The position numbers were made by a program, and so were the translations under genes. Below are positions 53,744 to 62,047 of a DNA stretch of 64,000 bases, in pieces. The DNA lies in assembly GCF_026241095.1 (NCBI RefSeq), contig NZ_JAPFGB010000003.1, forward strand, positions 186,001-250,000. Reading direction: 5' to 3'. The first letter of the stretch is position 1. Every line of letters begins with the position of its first letter. This DNA comes from Saccharopolyspora sp. NFXS83 (GTDB taxonomy: Bacteria; Actinomycetota; Actinomycetes; Mycobacteriales; Pseudonocardiaceae). The notes under the pieces were generated by a model, which saw only the letters and a program-made list of their open reading frames with translations, was not told where the DNA came from and searched no databases.

Positions 53744-54592
53744 TCAGGCGGTCAGGTGGGGGAGGACGAGTTCTCGGTAGCGGGCGGTCATCGTTGTGAT
53801 CACTTCGTCGCCGGGGGCGGACCAGATGTCGGAGTTGAAGATCTCCACTTCGACGTCGCCGGTGTAGCCCGTGTCGGCTATCGCGCGGGTGATCGGGGTG
53901 AAGTCGATGACGCCGTCGCCCATCATGCCGCGGGACAGCAGGGCGTCGGCCGCGATGGGGAGGTTGAAGTCGCACACCTGGTAGGCGGCGATGCGGTTCT
54001 CGTGACCGGCGCGTGCGATGCCGTGGGCCAGGTTCGGGTCCCAGAAGACGTGGAAGGTGTCGACGACCACGGCCACCGCGTCCGGCGGGTGCGGTGCGGC
54101 CAGGTCCAGCGCTTGGTCCAGCGTGGAGAGCACCGCGCGGTCGGCCACGTACATCGGGTGCAGGGGTTCGAGCACCAGGCGCACGCCGTGCTCGCGGGCG
54201 AACGGAGCGAGTTCGGCGAGCCGGTCGGCCACTCGGGCGCGCGCTCCGGCGAGGTTACGATCGCCGTTCGGCAGACCGCCCACGACCAGGATCAACGCGT
54301 CCGTGTTCAGCGCGGCGGCTTCGACGATCGCCGCCTGGTTGTCCGCCAGCGCCGCTCGCACCCCCGCCGGATCGGCGGCGGTGAGGAATCCGCCCCGGCA
54401 CAGGCTGGAGACCCGCAGTCCCGCGTCGCGCACGGTCTTCGCCGCCGCCTCCAACCCCGCCTCGGCGACCCGGTCGCGCCACAGCCCGACCGCGGGCAGT
54501 CCGGCCCGCGCCGCGCCGTCGATCGCTTCGCGCAGCGTCCACCGCTTCGTGGTCGCCGTGTTCAGCGACAGCCTCGCCAGATCGCCGGTCAT
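53744..54592 (-). CDS. Sugar phosphate isomerase/epimerase (xylose-isomerase-like TIM barrel)
   Basis: 282 residues. TIM-barrel AP-endonuclease-2 family: 'AGLPAVGLWRDRV', 'LEPLHPMYVADRA' (metal glutamate), 'VVDTFHVFWDPN' (Asp/His), 'YQVCDFNLP' and 'GDVEVEIFNSDIW'. Substrate unknown, a keto-sugar or inosose is likely. ATG overlaps the DUF993 stop. Third gene in a coupled Gfo-DUF993-isomerase operon. Confidence 0.82.
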   Translation of the reverse strand: MTGDLARLSLNTATTKRWTLREAIDGAARAGLPAVGLWRDRVAEAGLEAAAKTVRDAGLRVSSLCRGGFLTAADPAGVRAALADNQAAIVEAAALNTDALILVVGGLPNGDRNLAGARARVADRLAELAPFAREHGVRLVLEPLHPMYVADRAVLSTLDQALDLAAPHPPDAVAVVVDTFHVFWDPNLAHGIARAGHENRIAAYQVCDFNLPIAADALLSRGMMGDGVIDFTPITRAIADTGYTGDVEVEIFNSDIWSAPGDEVITTMTARYRELVLPHLTA

Positions 54593-55764
54593 GTCCGCAC
54601 TCCGTTCACCGCGAGGAACTGCCGCATCCGGTGGGCCGCCAGGCCGGGATCGAGCAGCAGGCCCGCGCGGTCGGCCGACCGGAGCACCTCGGCGAGGTGG
54701 GGGACCGACCGGCCGGCGTGCAGACCACCGGCCATGGCGAAGCCGGGTTGGTGGCCGTTGAGCCACGACAGGAACGCGATCCCGGTCTTGTAGTGGAACG
54801 TCGGCGCCTCGAACAGGAGTCGTCCCAACGGTTCCGTGCTGTCCAGAATGGACTTCGCGGTCCCCGGGTCGTCGCGGTCGAGGGCCTGGATCGCGGCGGA
54901 GGCGGCCGGGTAGATGGCCGCGAACACGCCCAGCAGCGCGTCCGAATGGTCGGTGCCTTCGCCCACGATCAGCTCGGGGTAGTTGAAGTCGTCGCCGGTG
55001 TAGAGGCGCACGCCCTCCGGCAGAGCGGGCCGGAGCGCGATCTCGTGCTCGGCGTCGAGCAGCGAGACCTTCACGCCGTCGACCTTCTCCGGCCGCGCCC
55101 GGATGATCTCCAGGAACGTCGTCGTCGCCACCGCCACGTCCTCGCTGCCCCAGTACCCGGTGAGCAGCGGGTCGAACATCGGCCCCAGCCAGTGCAGGAT
55201 CACCGGCGCGTCGGCCTCGTCGAGCAGCGCGCCGTACACCGCGGCGTAGTCCGCCGCGGAGCGCGCGATCGCGGCCAGCGCGCGCGAGGCCATCACGATG
55301 GCCGTGGCACCGCTGTCCGCCACGACCTCCAGCTGCTCGCGGTAGGCCGCCAGCACCGCGTCCAGGCCCGCTCGCCCGGACGGGAGCCCGTCGAGGTCGA
55401 GCTGGTCGGTTCCCGCCCCGGCGGCGATCGCGCCACCGGCGGCTCGCGCCTCGGCGGCCGAGCGCCGGATGAGCTCGGCCGCCTGCGTCCAGCCGACGCC
55501 CATGCCGCGCTGCGCGGTGTCCATCGCCTCGGCGACCCCGAGCCCGTAGGACCAGATGCGGTGCCGGTACGCCAGGGTCGACTCCCAATCGATGTCGGCG
55601 GGGGCTCCCGGCACGTTCTCGCCCAGCGCCCGGGGCACCACGTGCACCGCCGCGTAGGCGAGGCGAGTCCTGAGTGGACGGTCGGGTTCCGGCCAGCTCC
55701 GGGGCGGGGCGAGCACGTGCTCGACGAGGGTGCCGTCCGCGCGGGGCAGCAGCAGCGCGGTCAC
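54589..55764 (-). CDS. DUF993-family protein (DHDPS-like barrel)
   Basis: 391 residues. Recognised as DUF993 by 'WESTLAYRHRIWSYGLGVAEAMDTAQRGMG', split motif about residues 60-89, 'VILHWLGPMFDPLLTGYWGS', 'DGVKVSLLDAEHE' (lysine in Schiff-base position) and 'YTGDDFNYPELIVGEG'. The fold is related to dihydrodipicolinate synthase/KDG aldolase. Reaction unknown; an aldolase or hydrolase step in the pathway is likely. GTG start overlaps the oxidoreductase stop by four bases. Confidence 0.8.
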   Translation of the reverse strand: MTALLLPRADGTLVEHVLAPPRSWPEPDRPLRTRLAYAAVHVVPRALGENVPGAPADIDWESTLAYRHRIWSYGLGVAEAMDTAQRGMGVGWTQAAELIRRSAAEARAAGGAIAAGAGTDQLDLDGLPSGRAGLDAVLAAYREQLEVVADSGATAIVMASRALAAIARSAADYAAVYGALLDEADAPVILHWLGPMFDPLLTGYWGSEDVAVATTTFLEIIRARPEKVDGVKVSLLDAEHEIALRPALPEGVRLYTGDDFNYPELIVGEGTDHSDALLGVFAAIYPAASAAIQALDRDDPGTAKSILDSTEPLGRLLFEAPTFHYKTGIAFLSWLNGHQPGFAMAGGLHAGRSVPHLAEVLRSADRAGLLLDPGLAAHRMRQFLAVNGVRT

Positions 55765-56912
55765 GGCGCCACCTCGCCCAGCTCGACGCGGCGTCCCTCG
55801 CGGGAGGACGTGAGCCCCGCCTCGGCGAGCCGCAGCCCGCGCACTCCCGCCAGGAAGTCGTAGGGGTGGTCGCCGTCGTCGTGCAGGAAGCGCACGAACT
55901 GCTCCCACTGCGCTTTGAAACCGTTGTCGAACTCCCCGTTGTCCGGCACGGGCGACCACTGCTCCCGGAACGGGGTGCGCTCCACCAGGTCGGGGTTCCA
56001 CACCGGTTTCGGGGTCGCGGCGCGGTGCTGCGCGCGGCACTGGTGCAACCCGGCGACGGCACTTCCGTGCGTGCCGTCCACGTGGAACTCCACCAGCTCG
56101 TCGCGGTGCACGCGGGTCGTCCACGAGGAGTTGAGCTGCGCGATGATCCCGCCGTCGAGCTCGAAGATGCCGTAGGCGGCGTCGTCGGCGGTGGCAGGGT
56201 AGGCGTCGCCGCTCTCGTCCCAGCGTTGCGGGATGTGCGTGACGACGCGCGCGGTGACCGCCTCGACCCGGCCGAACAGGTTCTCCAGCACGTAGTTCCA
56301 GTGCGGGAACATGTCGGTGGTGATGCCGCCGCCGTCCTCCTTGCGGTAGTTCCAGCTCGGGCGCTGCGCCGGTTGGAGGTCGCCTTCGAAGACCCAGTAG
56401 CCGAATTCGCCGCGGACCGACAGGACGCGGCCGAAGAAGCCGCTCTCCACCAAGCGCCGCAGCTTCAACAGGCCCGGAAGGTAGAGCTTGTCGTGCACCA
56501 CACCGGCCCGCACGCCCGCGTCGCTCGCCGCGCGGGCCAGCCGCAGCGCGCCCTCGACGTCGTCGGCGATCGGCTTCTCGGTGTAGATGTGCTTGCCCGC
56601 GGCGATAGCGCTGGTGATCGCGGGCTCCCGCACGCTGGTCAGCTGCGCGTCGAAGTAGAGCGCGTCCTCGGCGTCGGACAGGGCGGTGTCGAGGTCGGTG
56701 GTCCACCGGTCCACGCCGTGCCGTTCGGCGAGTTCCGCTAGCTTCTCGGCGTTGCGGCCGACCAGGATCGGGTCGAGCCGCACCCGGCTGCCGTCGGAGA
56801 GCTCGACACCGCCCTGCTCCCGGATGGCCAGGACCGACCGGACCAGGTGCTGGCGGTGTCCCATCCTGCCGGTGACGCCGTTCATGATGACGCCCAGCCT
56901 TTGCTCCGTCAT
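55761..56912 (-). CDS. Gfo/Idh/MocA-family NAD(P)-dependent oxidoreductase
   Basis: 383 residues. N-terminal Rossmann domain is unusual ('LGVIMNGVTGRMGHRQHL' in place of GxGxxG), then the family motif 'YTEKPIADDVEGALRL' (EKP) near 107 and a C-terminal Gfo-like domain ('GGGITTDMFPHWNYVLENLFG', with GxxxDxxxH catalytic pattern). Oxidises a sugar or polyol hydroxyl. ATG at 56912. First gene of the operon; LacI operator at 56928-56942 lies directly upstream. Confidence 0.85.
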   Translation of the reverse strand: MTEQRLGVIMNGVTGRMGHRQHLVRSVLAIREQGGVELSDGSRVRLDPILVGRNAEKLAELAERHGVDRWTTDLDTALSDAEDALYFDAQLTSVREPAITSAIAAGKHIYTEKPIADDVEGALRLARAASDAGVRAGVVHDKLYLPGLLKLRRLVESGFFGRVLSVRGEFGYWVFEGDLQPAQRPSWNYRKEDGGGITTDMFPHWNYVLENLFGRVEAVTARVVTHIPQRWDESGDAYPATADDAAYGIFELDGGIIAQLNSSWTTRVHRDELVEFHVDGTHGSAVAGLHQCRAQHRAATPKPVWNPDLVERTPFREQWSPVPDNGEFDNGFKAQWEQFVRFLHDDGDHPYDFLAGVRGLRLAEAGLTSSREGRRVELGEVAP

Positions 56913-56927
56913 GCGGTACCGCCTTTC

Positions 56928-56942
56928 TGGAAAGCGCTTACC
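56928..56942. promoter_or_regulatory. LacI-type operator of the Gfo/DUF993 operon
   Basis: TGGAAAGCGCTTACC, 16-30 bp upstream of the oxidoreductase start. Reverse complement matches the site at 16986-17001 (GGTAAGCGCTTTCCA). Confidence 0.8.
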
Positions 56943-57112
56943 GAAACCGTAGGCGGAAGTCTGTTCGCGAGGCAAGGTGCCACGGACGGCGATTCCCGGC
57001 GCGACGCCATCGTGGAAAGGCGCTCAGAACGGGACTTCGATCTGAGCCCCGCCGGCGGCGAAGCCGCTGAGGTTCCGCCGCCCGCCCCACTGCGCGGATC
57101 GGCCCGAACGGC

Positions 57113-58129
57113 TCAACGCGGGGGAGTGCTCTCCCGGACCACGACCTCGCCGCGCACCTTGCGGCGGCGGGGTTTGCCGTCGGCTTCGTTGAGCACCAGG
57201 TCCAGCGCCATGCCGCCCATCTCGGTCAGCGGCAGCCGGACCGTGGTCAGCCCCGGCGTGACGTCGCGCAGCGTCGAGATGTCGTCGAAGCCCGCGACCG
57301 CGAGATCACCCGGCACGTCCACGCCGCGCTCCCGGCAGGCCGCCATCGCGCCCAGCGCCATCAGGTCGTTGATCGCGAAGGCGCAGTCGACCTCCGGGTG
57401 CTCGTCCAGCAGCCGGTGCATCGCCCGGAACCCGCCGGCGCGGGTGAACTCCTCGGCCAGGCAGACCGGTTCTCCCTCGGCGGATTTCCGCCAGCCCGCG
57501 GCGAAACCGTCGCGGCGATCGCGCGAGACCAGCAGGCGCTCCGGTCCGGTGAGGACGGCGGGACGCCGGTAGCCGAGATCGGCGAGCTCCACCGCCAGGT
57601 CGTGGGCGCCCCGGCGGTTGTCGACCACCACGGTGTCGACCGGCAACCGGGGTTCGCTGATCGCGGCCACCCGCCCGCCGGCCTCGGTGAACGGTTCCAC
57701 CTGGGCCGCGAGCTCCCGCAGGTGCGCGCGGTCGTTGGTGCGGCTGCCCGCCAGCACGATCGCGCGCCCGCGCTGGCGCCGCAGCGCCGCGAGCAGCTCC
57801 AGCTCGCGTTCGGGCCTGCCGCCGGTGCTGCACAGCATCACCAGCAGTCCGTGCTGCTCGGCGGCGTTGGCCAACCCGGCGGCGATGGTGGAGAAGTACG
57901 GGTCGGAGATGTCGTTGACCAGCAGCCCCACCAGGTCGGTGGAGCCCCGCGCCATCGACTGGGCCTGGGCGTTGGGCGTGTAGCCGAGCCGGGCGGCGGC
58001 TTGCAGCGTGCGCGCGTGCAGCTCGGCCCGGACGACGCGTTCGCTGCCGTTGAGCGCGCGGGACGCCGTCGCGAGCGACACGCCCGCCTCCTTGGCGACG
58101 TCGGTGAGGGTCGCTGCACGTGCCGGCAC
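57113..58129 (-). CDS. LacI-family regulator of the Gfo/DUF993/PL11 regulon
   Basis: 338 residues: HTH 'TLTDVAKEAGVSLATASRAL' (residues 7-26), hinge 'YTPNAQAQSMARGS', and sensor domain ('LVGLLVNDISDPYFSTIAAG', 'GDLAVAGFDDISTLRDVTPG'). GTG at 58129 with AAGGAG eight bases upstream. Lies between the Gfo operon and MHS transporter on the same strand; it is the natural candidate for the GGTAAGCGCTTTCC sites. A related palindrome, GGAATGCGTATTCC, sits before its own start (58148-58161). Confidence 0.87.
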   Translation of the reverse strand: MPARAATLTDVAKEAGVSLATASRALNGSERVVRAELHARTLQAAARLGYTPNAQAQSMARGSTDLVGLLVNDISDPYFSTIAAGLANAAEQHGLLVMLCSTGGRPERELELLAALRRQRGRAIVLAGSRTNDRAHLRELAAQVEPFTEAGGRVAAISEPRLPVDTVVVDNRRGAHDLAVELADLGYRRPAVLTGPERLLVSRDRRDGFAAGWRKSAEGEPVCLAEEFTRAGGFRAMHRLLDEHPEVDCAFAINDLMALGAMAACRERGVDVPGDLAVAGFDDISTLRDVTPGLTTVRLPLTEMGGMALDLVLNEADGKPRRRKVRGEVVVRESTPPR

Positions 58130-58147
58130 CGGGCGCTCCTTCCACGG

Positions 58148-58161
58148 GGAATGCGTATTCC
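58148..58161. promoter_or_regulatory. Possible autoregulatory operator of the LacI gene
   Basis: GGAATGCGTATTCC (5-bp arms, 4-base centre) 19 bp upstream of the start codon; similar to the site variant GGAATGCGCTTTCC at 59994-60007. Confidence 0.55.
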
Positions 58162-58213
58162 GAGGATAGCGCCCGCGTGGGATCGCAGAGAGCTGCGCGG
58201 GGGTCCGGGTCGG

Positions 58214-58360
58214 AACCCAGCGGCTTCCTCGCTGGGAGATCGCATTCGCGGGTGGCTCGGCCACGCGCACGATCGCCGCCCTCGCGGGGAAGCCGCTGAG
58301 AACCCGTCGCGGTGCCGGTGTCCCAGGTGGTCACCGCTCACCGGGTTCGCCGCCGACGAG
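58214..58360 (+). repeat. Structured intergenic repeat, copy D
   Basis: Arms CAGCGGCTTCCTCGC (58218-58232) and GCGGGGAAGCCGCTG (58284-58298) pair fully with one G-U; apical GTGGC-TCG-GCCAC hairpin; then GAACCCGTCG and a decayed 3' hairpin. Lies between the MHS transporter end and the LacI promoter. Confidence 0.78.
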
Positions 58361-58389
58361 GCGCAGAGCGAAGACCACCCGACGTGTGC

Positions 58390-59784
58390 TCATCGGGATT
58401 CCGCGCGCCGTCGGTCGAACTCGGCGCGGGGGATCGGCTTCGCGTCCTTGGAACCGAGTTCCTCCAGCGGGATGCGGTGGGTCTCCCTGGCCGACCAGGC
58501 TGCGACCGCGCCGACGATCGTGATCGCGAAGCACAGCGTGCCGACGGTCAGCGGCACGTTCGCCGATCCGGGCGGTGCGACCAGCGTGAAGATGCTCGGC
58601 AGGAACGCGGTGATCGCCAACCCGAGGTTCTGGGCGATGGCGAACCCGGTGACCCGCGTGCGAGCGGGGAACAGCTCCTGGAAGAAGCCCGCGAACGTCG
58701 CGTTCCACACCTGGTAGAGCAGTCCCCAGGTGAGGATCGCCAGCACGATCGTCAGCGCCACGTTCTGCTGGCTGATCGACCACAGGTACGCGTAGGACAG
58801 CACGCCGGAACCCAGCGAGCCCACGATCATCAGCGGGCGCCTGCCGAACCTGTCGGACAGGCTCGCGAACCACGGGATGAACGCCAGCGCCACCAGGTTG
58901 GCCACCACCGGGATCCACAGGTAGACGCTCTTGTCCATCTCGATGCCGTAGCCGGGCTGCGTCGCGTACGCGGCGCCGAACACGGACACGACGACGCCGA
59001 TGACGTTGACCAGCGTCATGCACGCGGCGCGCACCACGTCCATGCCGCTCTCCCGTAGCACTTGGACGAACGGTGGCCGCTCACGTCGGCGGTCCTCCTT
59101 CGCCTCCAGGAAGACACGGCTCTCGTCGACGCGCCGCCGGATGACGTACCCGGCGAACACGACCAGCGCGCTGAGCAGGAACGGGACTCGCCAGCCCCAC
59201 GAGTCGAAGGCTTCGTCGGACAGGAACGCCGACAGCGGCAGGAACATCGCGGCGGCGATGATCTGCCCGGCCTGGGTGCCGTGCAGGCTGAAGCTCGCGT
59301 AGTAGCCGCGGCGGCCGAACGGCGCGTTCTCCACGATCATGGCGCTGGCGCCGCTGAGCTCCCCGGCCACCGCGAAGCCCTGCACGAACCGCAGCAGGAC
59401 CAGCAGCACGGGCGCCAGCATGCCGACTTGGCCGTAGGTGGGCAGCAGCGCGACCGCGAAGGTCGACAGGCCCATCAGCAGCATCGCCAGGACGAGCACG
59501 TTCTTGCGGCCCCGGCGGTCACCCCAGTGGCCGAGCACGATCGCGCCGATCGGGCGGGCGACGTAGCCGACCGCGTAGGTGCCCAGCGACGCGACCAGGG
59601 CGACGGTGGGGTTGCCCTCGGGGAAGAAGATGCTGGGGAACACCAACGCGGCGGCCTGCGCGTAGACGAACCAGTCGTAGTACTCCAGCGCGCTGCCGAT
59701 CCAGCCGCTGGCCGCCGCCTTTCTGGAGGTGCTGCGGGAATCCTCCGGTGCTTCCGGGCGGGATTCCCCGGTATCGCTGGTCAA
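58390..59784 (-). CDS. MHS-family MFS transporter (organic acid/sugar acid symporter)
   Basis: 464 residues, twelve helices. MHS marks: 'GWIGSALEYYDWFVYAQAAA', 'YVARPIGAIVLGHWGDRRGRK', 'LRFVQGFAVAGELSGASAMI' and 'SDRFGRRPLMIVGS'. The group carries alpha-ketoglutarate, shikimate, citrate, proline-type solutes by proton symport. TTG at 59784 has GAGGAG at good distance; the longer reading from 59847 lacks one. LacI-type operator 101-115 bp upstream. A (sugar-)acid substrate is inferred. Confidence 0.86.
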   Translation of the reverse strand: MTSDTGESRPEAPEDSRSTSRKAAASGWIGSALEYYDWFVYAQAAALVFPSIFFPEGNPTVALVASLGTYAVGYVARPIGAIVLGHWGDRRGRKNVLVLAMLLMGLSTFAVALLPTYGQVGMLAPVLLVLLRFVQGFAVAGELSGASAMIVENAPFGRRGYYASFSLHGTQAGQIIAAAMFLPLSAFLSDEAFDSWGWRVPFLLSALVVFAGYVIRRRVDESRVFLEAKEDRRRERPPFVQVLRESGMDVVRAACMTLVNVIGVVVSVFGAAYATQPGYGIEMDKSVYLWIPVVANLVALAFIPWFASLSDRFGRRPLMIVGSLGSGVLSYAYLWSISQQNVALTIVLAILTWGLLYQVWNATFAGFFQELFPARTRVTGFAIAQNLGLAITAFLPSIFTLVAPPGSANVPLTVGTLCFAITIVGAVAAWSARETHRIPLEELGSKDAKPIPRAEFDRRRAESR

Positions 59785-59884
59785 TGTGTTCTCCTCGGCA
59801 TGATCCGGTGACGTCGTTGTTCCGATCAGCGGGATGCAGGCCGCCATGCGGCCGAATCGGCCGGGCTTTCACGCACGCGGTCTG

Positions 59885-59899
59885 GGTAAGCGCTTTCCA
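59885..59899. promoter_or_regulatory. LacI-type operator, MHS transporter side
   Basis: GGTAAGCGCTTTCCA, identical in core to the PL11 site at 16987-17001. Confidence 0.8.
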
Positions 59900-59992
59900 G
59901 ATGGAACAAGTACCGGGTCGAGCTGTCAACACCCCGGCTCGAACCCGCGGCGTCACGAGGGTGGATTCATCGCAGGTCACGAGGATGGCGTG

Positions 59993-60007
59993 TGGAATGC
60001 GCTTTCC
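59993..60007. promoter_or_regulatory. LacI-type operator, second Gfo gene side
   Basis: TGGAATGCGCTTTCC, one mismatch from the perfect palindrome GGAAAGCGCTTTCC; 65-79 bp upstream of the ATG at 60072. Confidence 0.72.
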
Positions 60008-60071
60008 GGAGTGGTCGTTCGATCGTTACGATGCGCGCCGACAGGGGTCCGGAGATTCCTAGCGAGGTTCG

Positions 60072-61205
60072 ATGAGCGGCACCACCACGGTCGTCCTGGC
60101 GGGCATGCACGGCCACGGGCGCTGGCACCTGCGCGAACTGCGGCGCCTCCGCGGCACCGGGGTGCGGCTGGCCGGGATCTGCGATCCGCGCCCGCCGGAG
60201 GACGAGGACCGCGACCTCGTCGGGGACGTCCCGGTGCTGCCGGGCCTCGGAGACCTGCTCGACCGGGTCCGGCCGGACGTGACGATCGTGTGCACCCCGA
60301 TCCACACCCACGCGGACCTGGCGCTGCTTGCCGCCGAATCCGGTTCGCACGTGCTGCTGGAGAAACCACCGGCGGCGACGCTGGCCGAGTTCGACCGGCT
60401 GGCGGCGGGCCTGGCGGCCACCGGCCGCGCGTGCCAGATCGGCTTCCAGAGCCTCGGCTCGCAGGCGCTGGGCCACGTGCGCGCGCTGATCGACGACGGC
60501 GCGATCGGCGAGGTGCGCGGGATCGGCGCGGCCGGGGCGTGGCAGCGCGACGCCGCGTACTACGCCCGCGCGGCGTGGGCCGGACGGCGTTCGCTGGAAG
60601 GCGCCGCGGTCGTCGACGGCGCGCTGACCAACCCGTTCGCGCACGCCACCGCGACGGCGCTCGCCCTCGACGGGGTGCGCGGCGACGAACGGTTGCGGGA
60701 CTGGGAAGTGGAGCTGTACCGGGCGAATCCGATCGAGGCCGACGACACCTCCTGCCTGCGCCTGATCACCGCGCGCGGCACCACGATCACCGTCGCGGCC
60801 ACGTTGTGCGCGGAGGAGGAGGTAGAGCCCTACGTCGTGGTGCACGGCACGGGCGGCCGGATCGTGCTGGAGTACCGGACGGGGCTGGTCCGGCTGGAAT
60901 CCGGCGGACGGGTGCGGACCAGCACGCACGGGTTCACCGGCCTGCTGGAGAACCTCATCGCCCACGTGCGCGACGAATCGGTACCGCTGCTGGTGCCGCC
61001 CGCGGCCACCCGCCCGTTCATGCAAGTGCTGGAGGCGGTGCGCACCGCGCCCGAGCCGCGCGAGATCCCGCCGTCGCGGCGGTGGATCGATCGCGTCGGC
61101 CCGCACCCGCGTTTCGTGGTGACCGGGGTGGACGAGGCGGTCGTGCGCGCCGCCGGCGAGATGCTGCTGCTGTCCGAAGTGGACCCGTCGTGGAGGAATC
61201 GATGA
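60072..61205 (+). CDS. Gfo/Idh/MocA-family oxidoreductase (second)
   Basis: 377 residues: Rossmann start 'TVVLAGMHGHGRWHLREL' (GxHGxG, atypical), 'IVCTPIHTHADLALLAAESG', 'VLLEKPPAATLAEF' (EKP near 97), and a Gfo C-terminal domain with 'GAAVVDGALTNPFAHAT'. Oxidises or reduces a sugar-like substrate. ATG with GCGAGG upstream. Operon with the DUF6807 gene (four-base overlap) and divergent from the transporter. Confidence 0.83.
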   Translation: MSGTTTVVLAGMHGHGRWHLRELRRLRGTGVRLAGICDPRPPEDEDRDLVGDVPVLPGLGDLLDRVRPDVTIVCTPIHTHADLALLAAESGSHVLLEKPPAATLAEFDRLAAGLAATGRACQIGFQSLGSQALGHVRALIDDGAIGEVRGIGAAGAWQRDAAYYARAAWAGRRSLEGAAVVDGALTNPFAHATATALALDGVRGDERLRDWEVELYRANPIEADDTSCLRLITARGTTITVAATLCAEEEVEPYVVVHGTGGRIVLEYRTGLVRLESGGRVRTSTHGFTGLLENLIAHVRDESVPLLVPPAATRPFMQVLEAVRTAPEPREIPPSRRWIDRVGPHPRFVVTGVDEAVVRAAGEMLLLSEVDPSWRNR

Positions 61206-62047
61206 TCGCGAGCCTGCGGTTGGCCGGTGTGGTCGTGGCCGAGTGCGTCGACGGCGCGGAGCTGCCCGCACATCTCGGGCCGCGTCCGCACCTGCACCCG
61301 ATCCGCACGCTGGGCGGTCGCACCGTGACCGACGTCCGGCCCGCTGATCACCCGTGGCACCTGGGATTGTCGATCGCGCTGCAGGACGTCGGCGGCTGGA
61401 ACCTCTGGGGTGGCGCCACTTTCGTGCGCGACCGGGGTTACGTCGACCTCGACGATCACGGGCGGATCGAGCACGTGGGGCTGGCCGACGTCCGCGCGGA
61501 TGCGTTCGACCAGCGGTCGCGCTGGTGCGGCGCGGGCGGGGAGCGCCTGGTCGACGAGCACCGGCGGGTCCGGGCGCGGCTCGTCGAGCACGGCTGGGAA
61601 CTGGAGGTGACCACCGCGCTCACCAACGCCACCGGCCGGGGGCTGCGGCTCGCCGGCCCCGCCGCGAACGGCTGCCCCGGCGCGGGCTACGGAGGGTTCT
61701 TCTGGCGCCTGCCGCCGTCGGTCGCACCTCGGGTGCGCACCGAAGCGGGGGAGGGGGAGCAACGGGTGCACGGCGCCGCTGCCCGCTGGCTCGCCTGGAC
61801 CGACGACGACCACACCCTCGTGTTCACCGGGACCGATGCGGCGTCCAGAGCCGATCCGTGGTTCGTGCGGGTCGGCGACTACCCGGGCGTCGGTTCGCAG
61901 CTCGCCGCTCCGGACGCGGTGCGGCTGGATCCGGGCGGCGCGCTGCACCGCGGCCTGCGGGTGCTCGTCGCCGATGGCGCGCTCGACACCGGCGCCATCG
62001 AGCGGTGGGCGGCCGGGGGAGGCGCGGAGCTCACAGCTCGCGGGTGA
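61202..62047 (+). CDS. DUF6807 (PmoA-like) protein
   Basis: 281 residues. Pattern 'PRPHLHPIRTLGGRTVTD', 'DHPWHLGLSIALQDVGGWNLWGG', 'CPGAGYGGFFWRLP' matches the PmoA/DUF6807 family often paired with Gfo/Idh/MocA enzymes in polysaccharide loci. No known reaction; the histidine-rich N-terminus suggests sugar or metal binding. Ends 17 bp inside the convergent GNAT gene. Confidence 0.78.
   Translation: MIASLRLAGVVVAECVDGAELPAHLGPRPHLHPIRTLGGRTVTDVRPADHPWHLGLSIALQDVGGWNLWGGATFVRDRGYVDLDDHGRIEHVGLADVRADAFDQRSRWCGAGGERLVDEHRRVRARLVEHGWELEVTTALTNATGRGLRLAGPAANGCPGAGYGGFFWRLPPSVAPRVRTEAGEGEQRVHGAAARWLAWTDDDHTLVFTGTDAASRADPWFVRVGDYPGVGSQLAAPDAVRLDPGGALHRGLRVLVADGALDTGAIERWAAGGGAELTARG

Noticed and set aside
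57049-57090. A fifth copy of the structured repeat
   Set aside because: Only the GGCGGCGAAGCCGCTGAGG part is present on the minus strand sense; no outer stem or apical hairpin, so at most a remnant.
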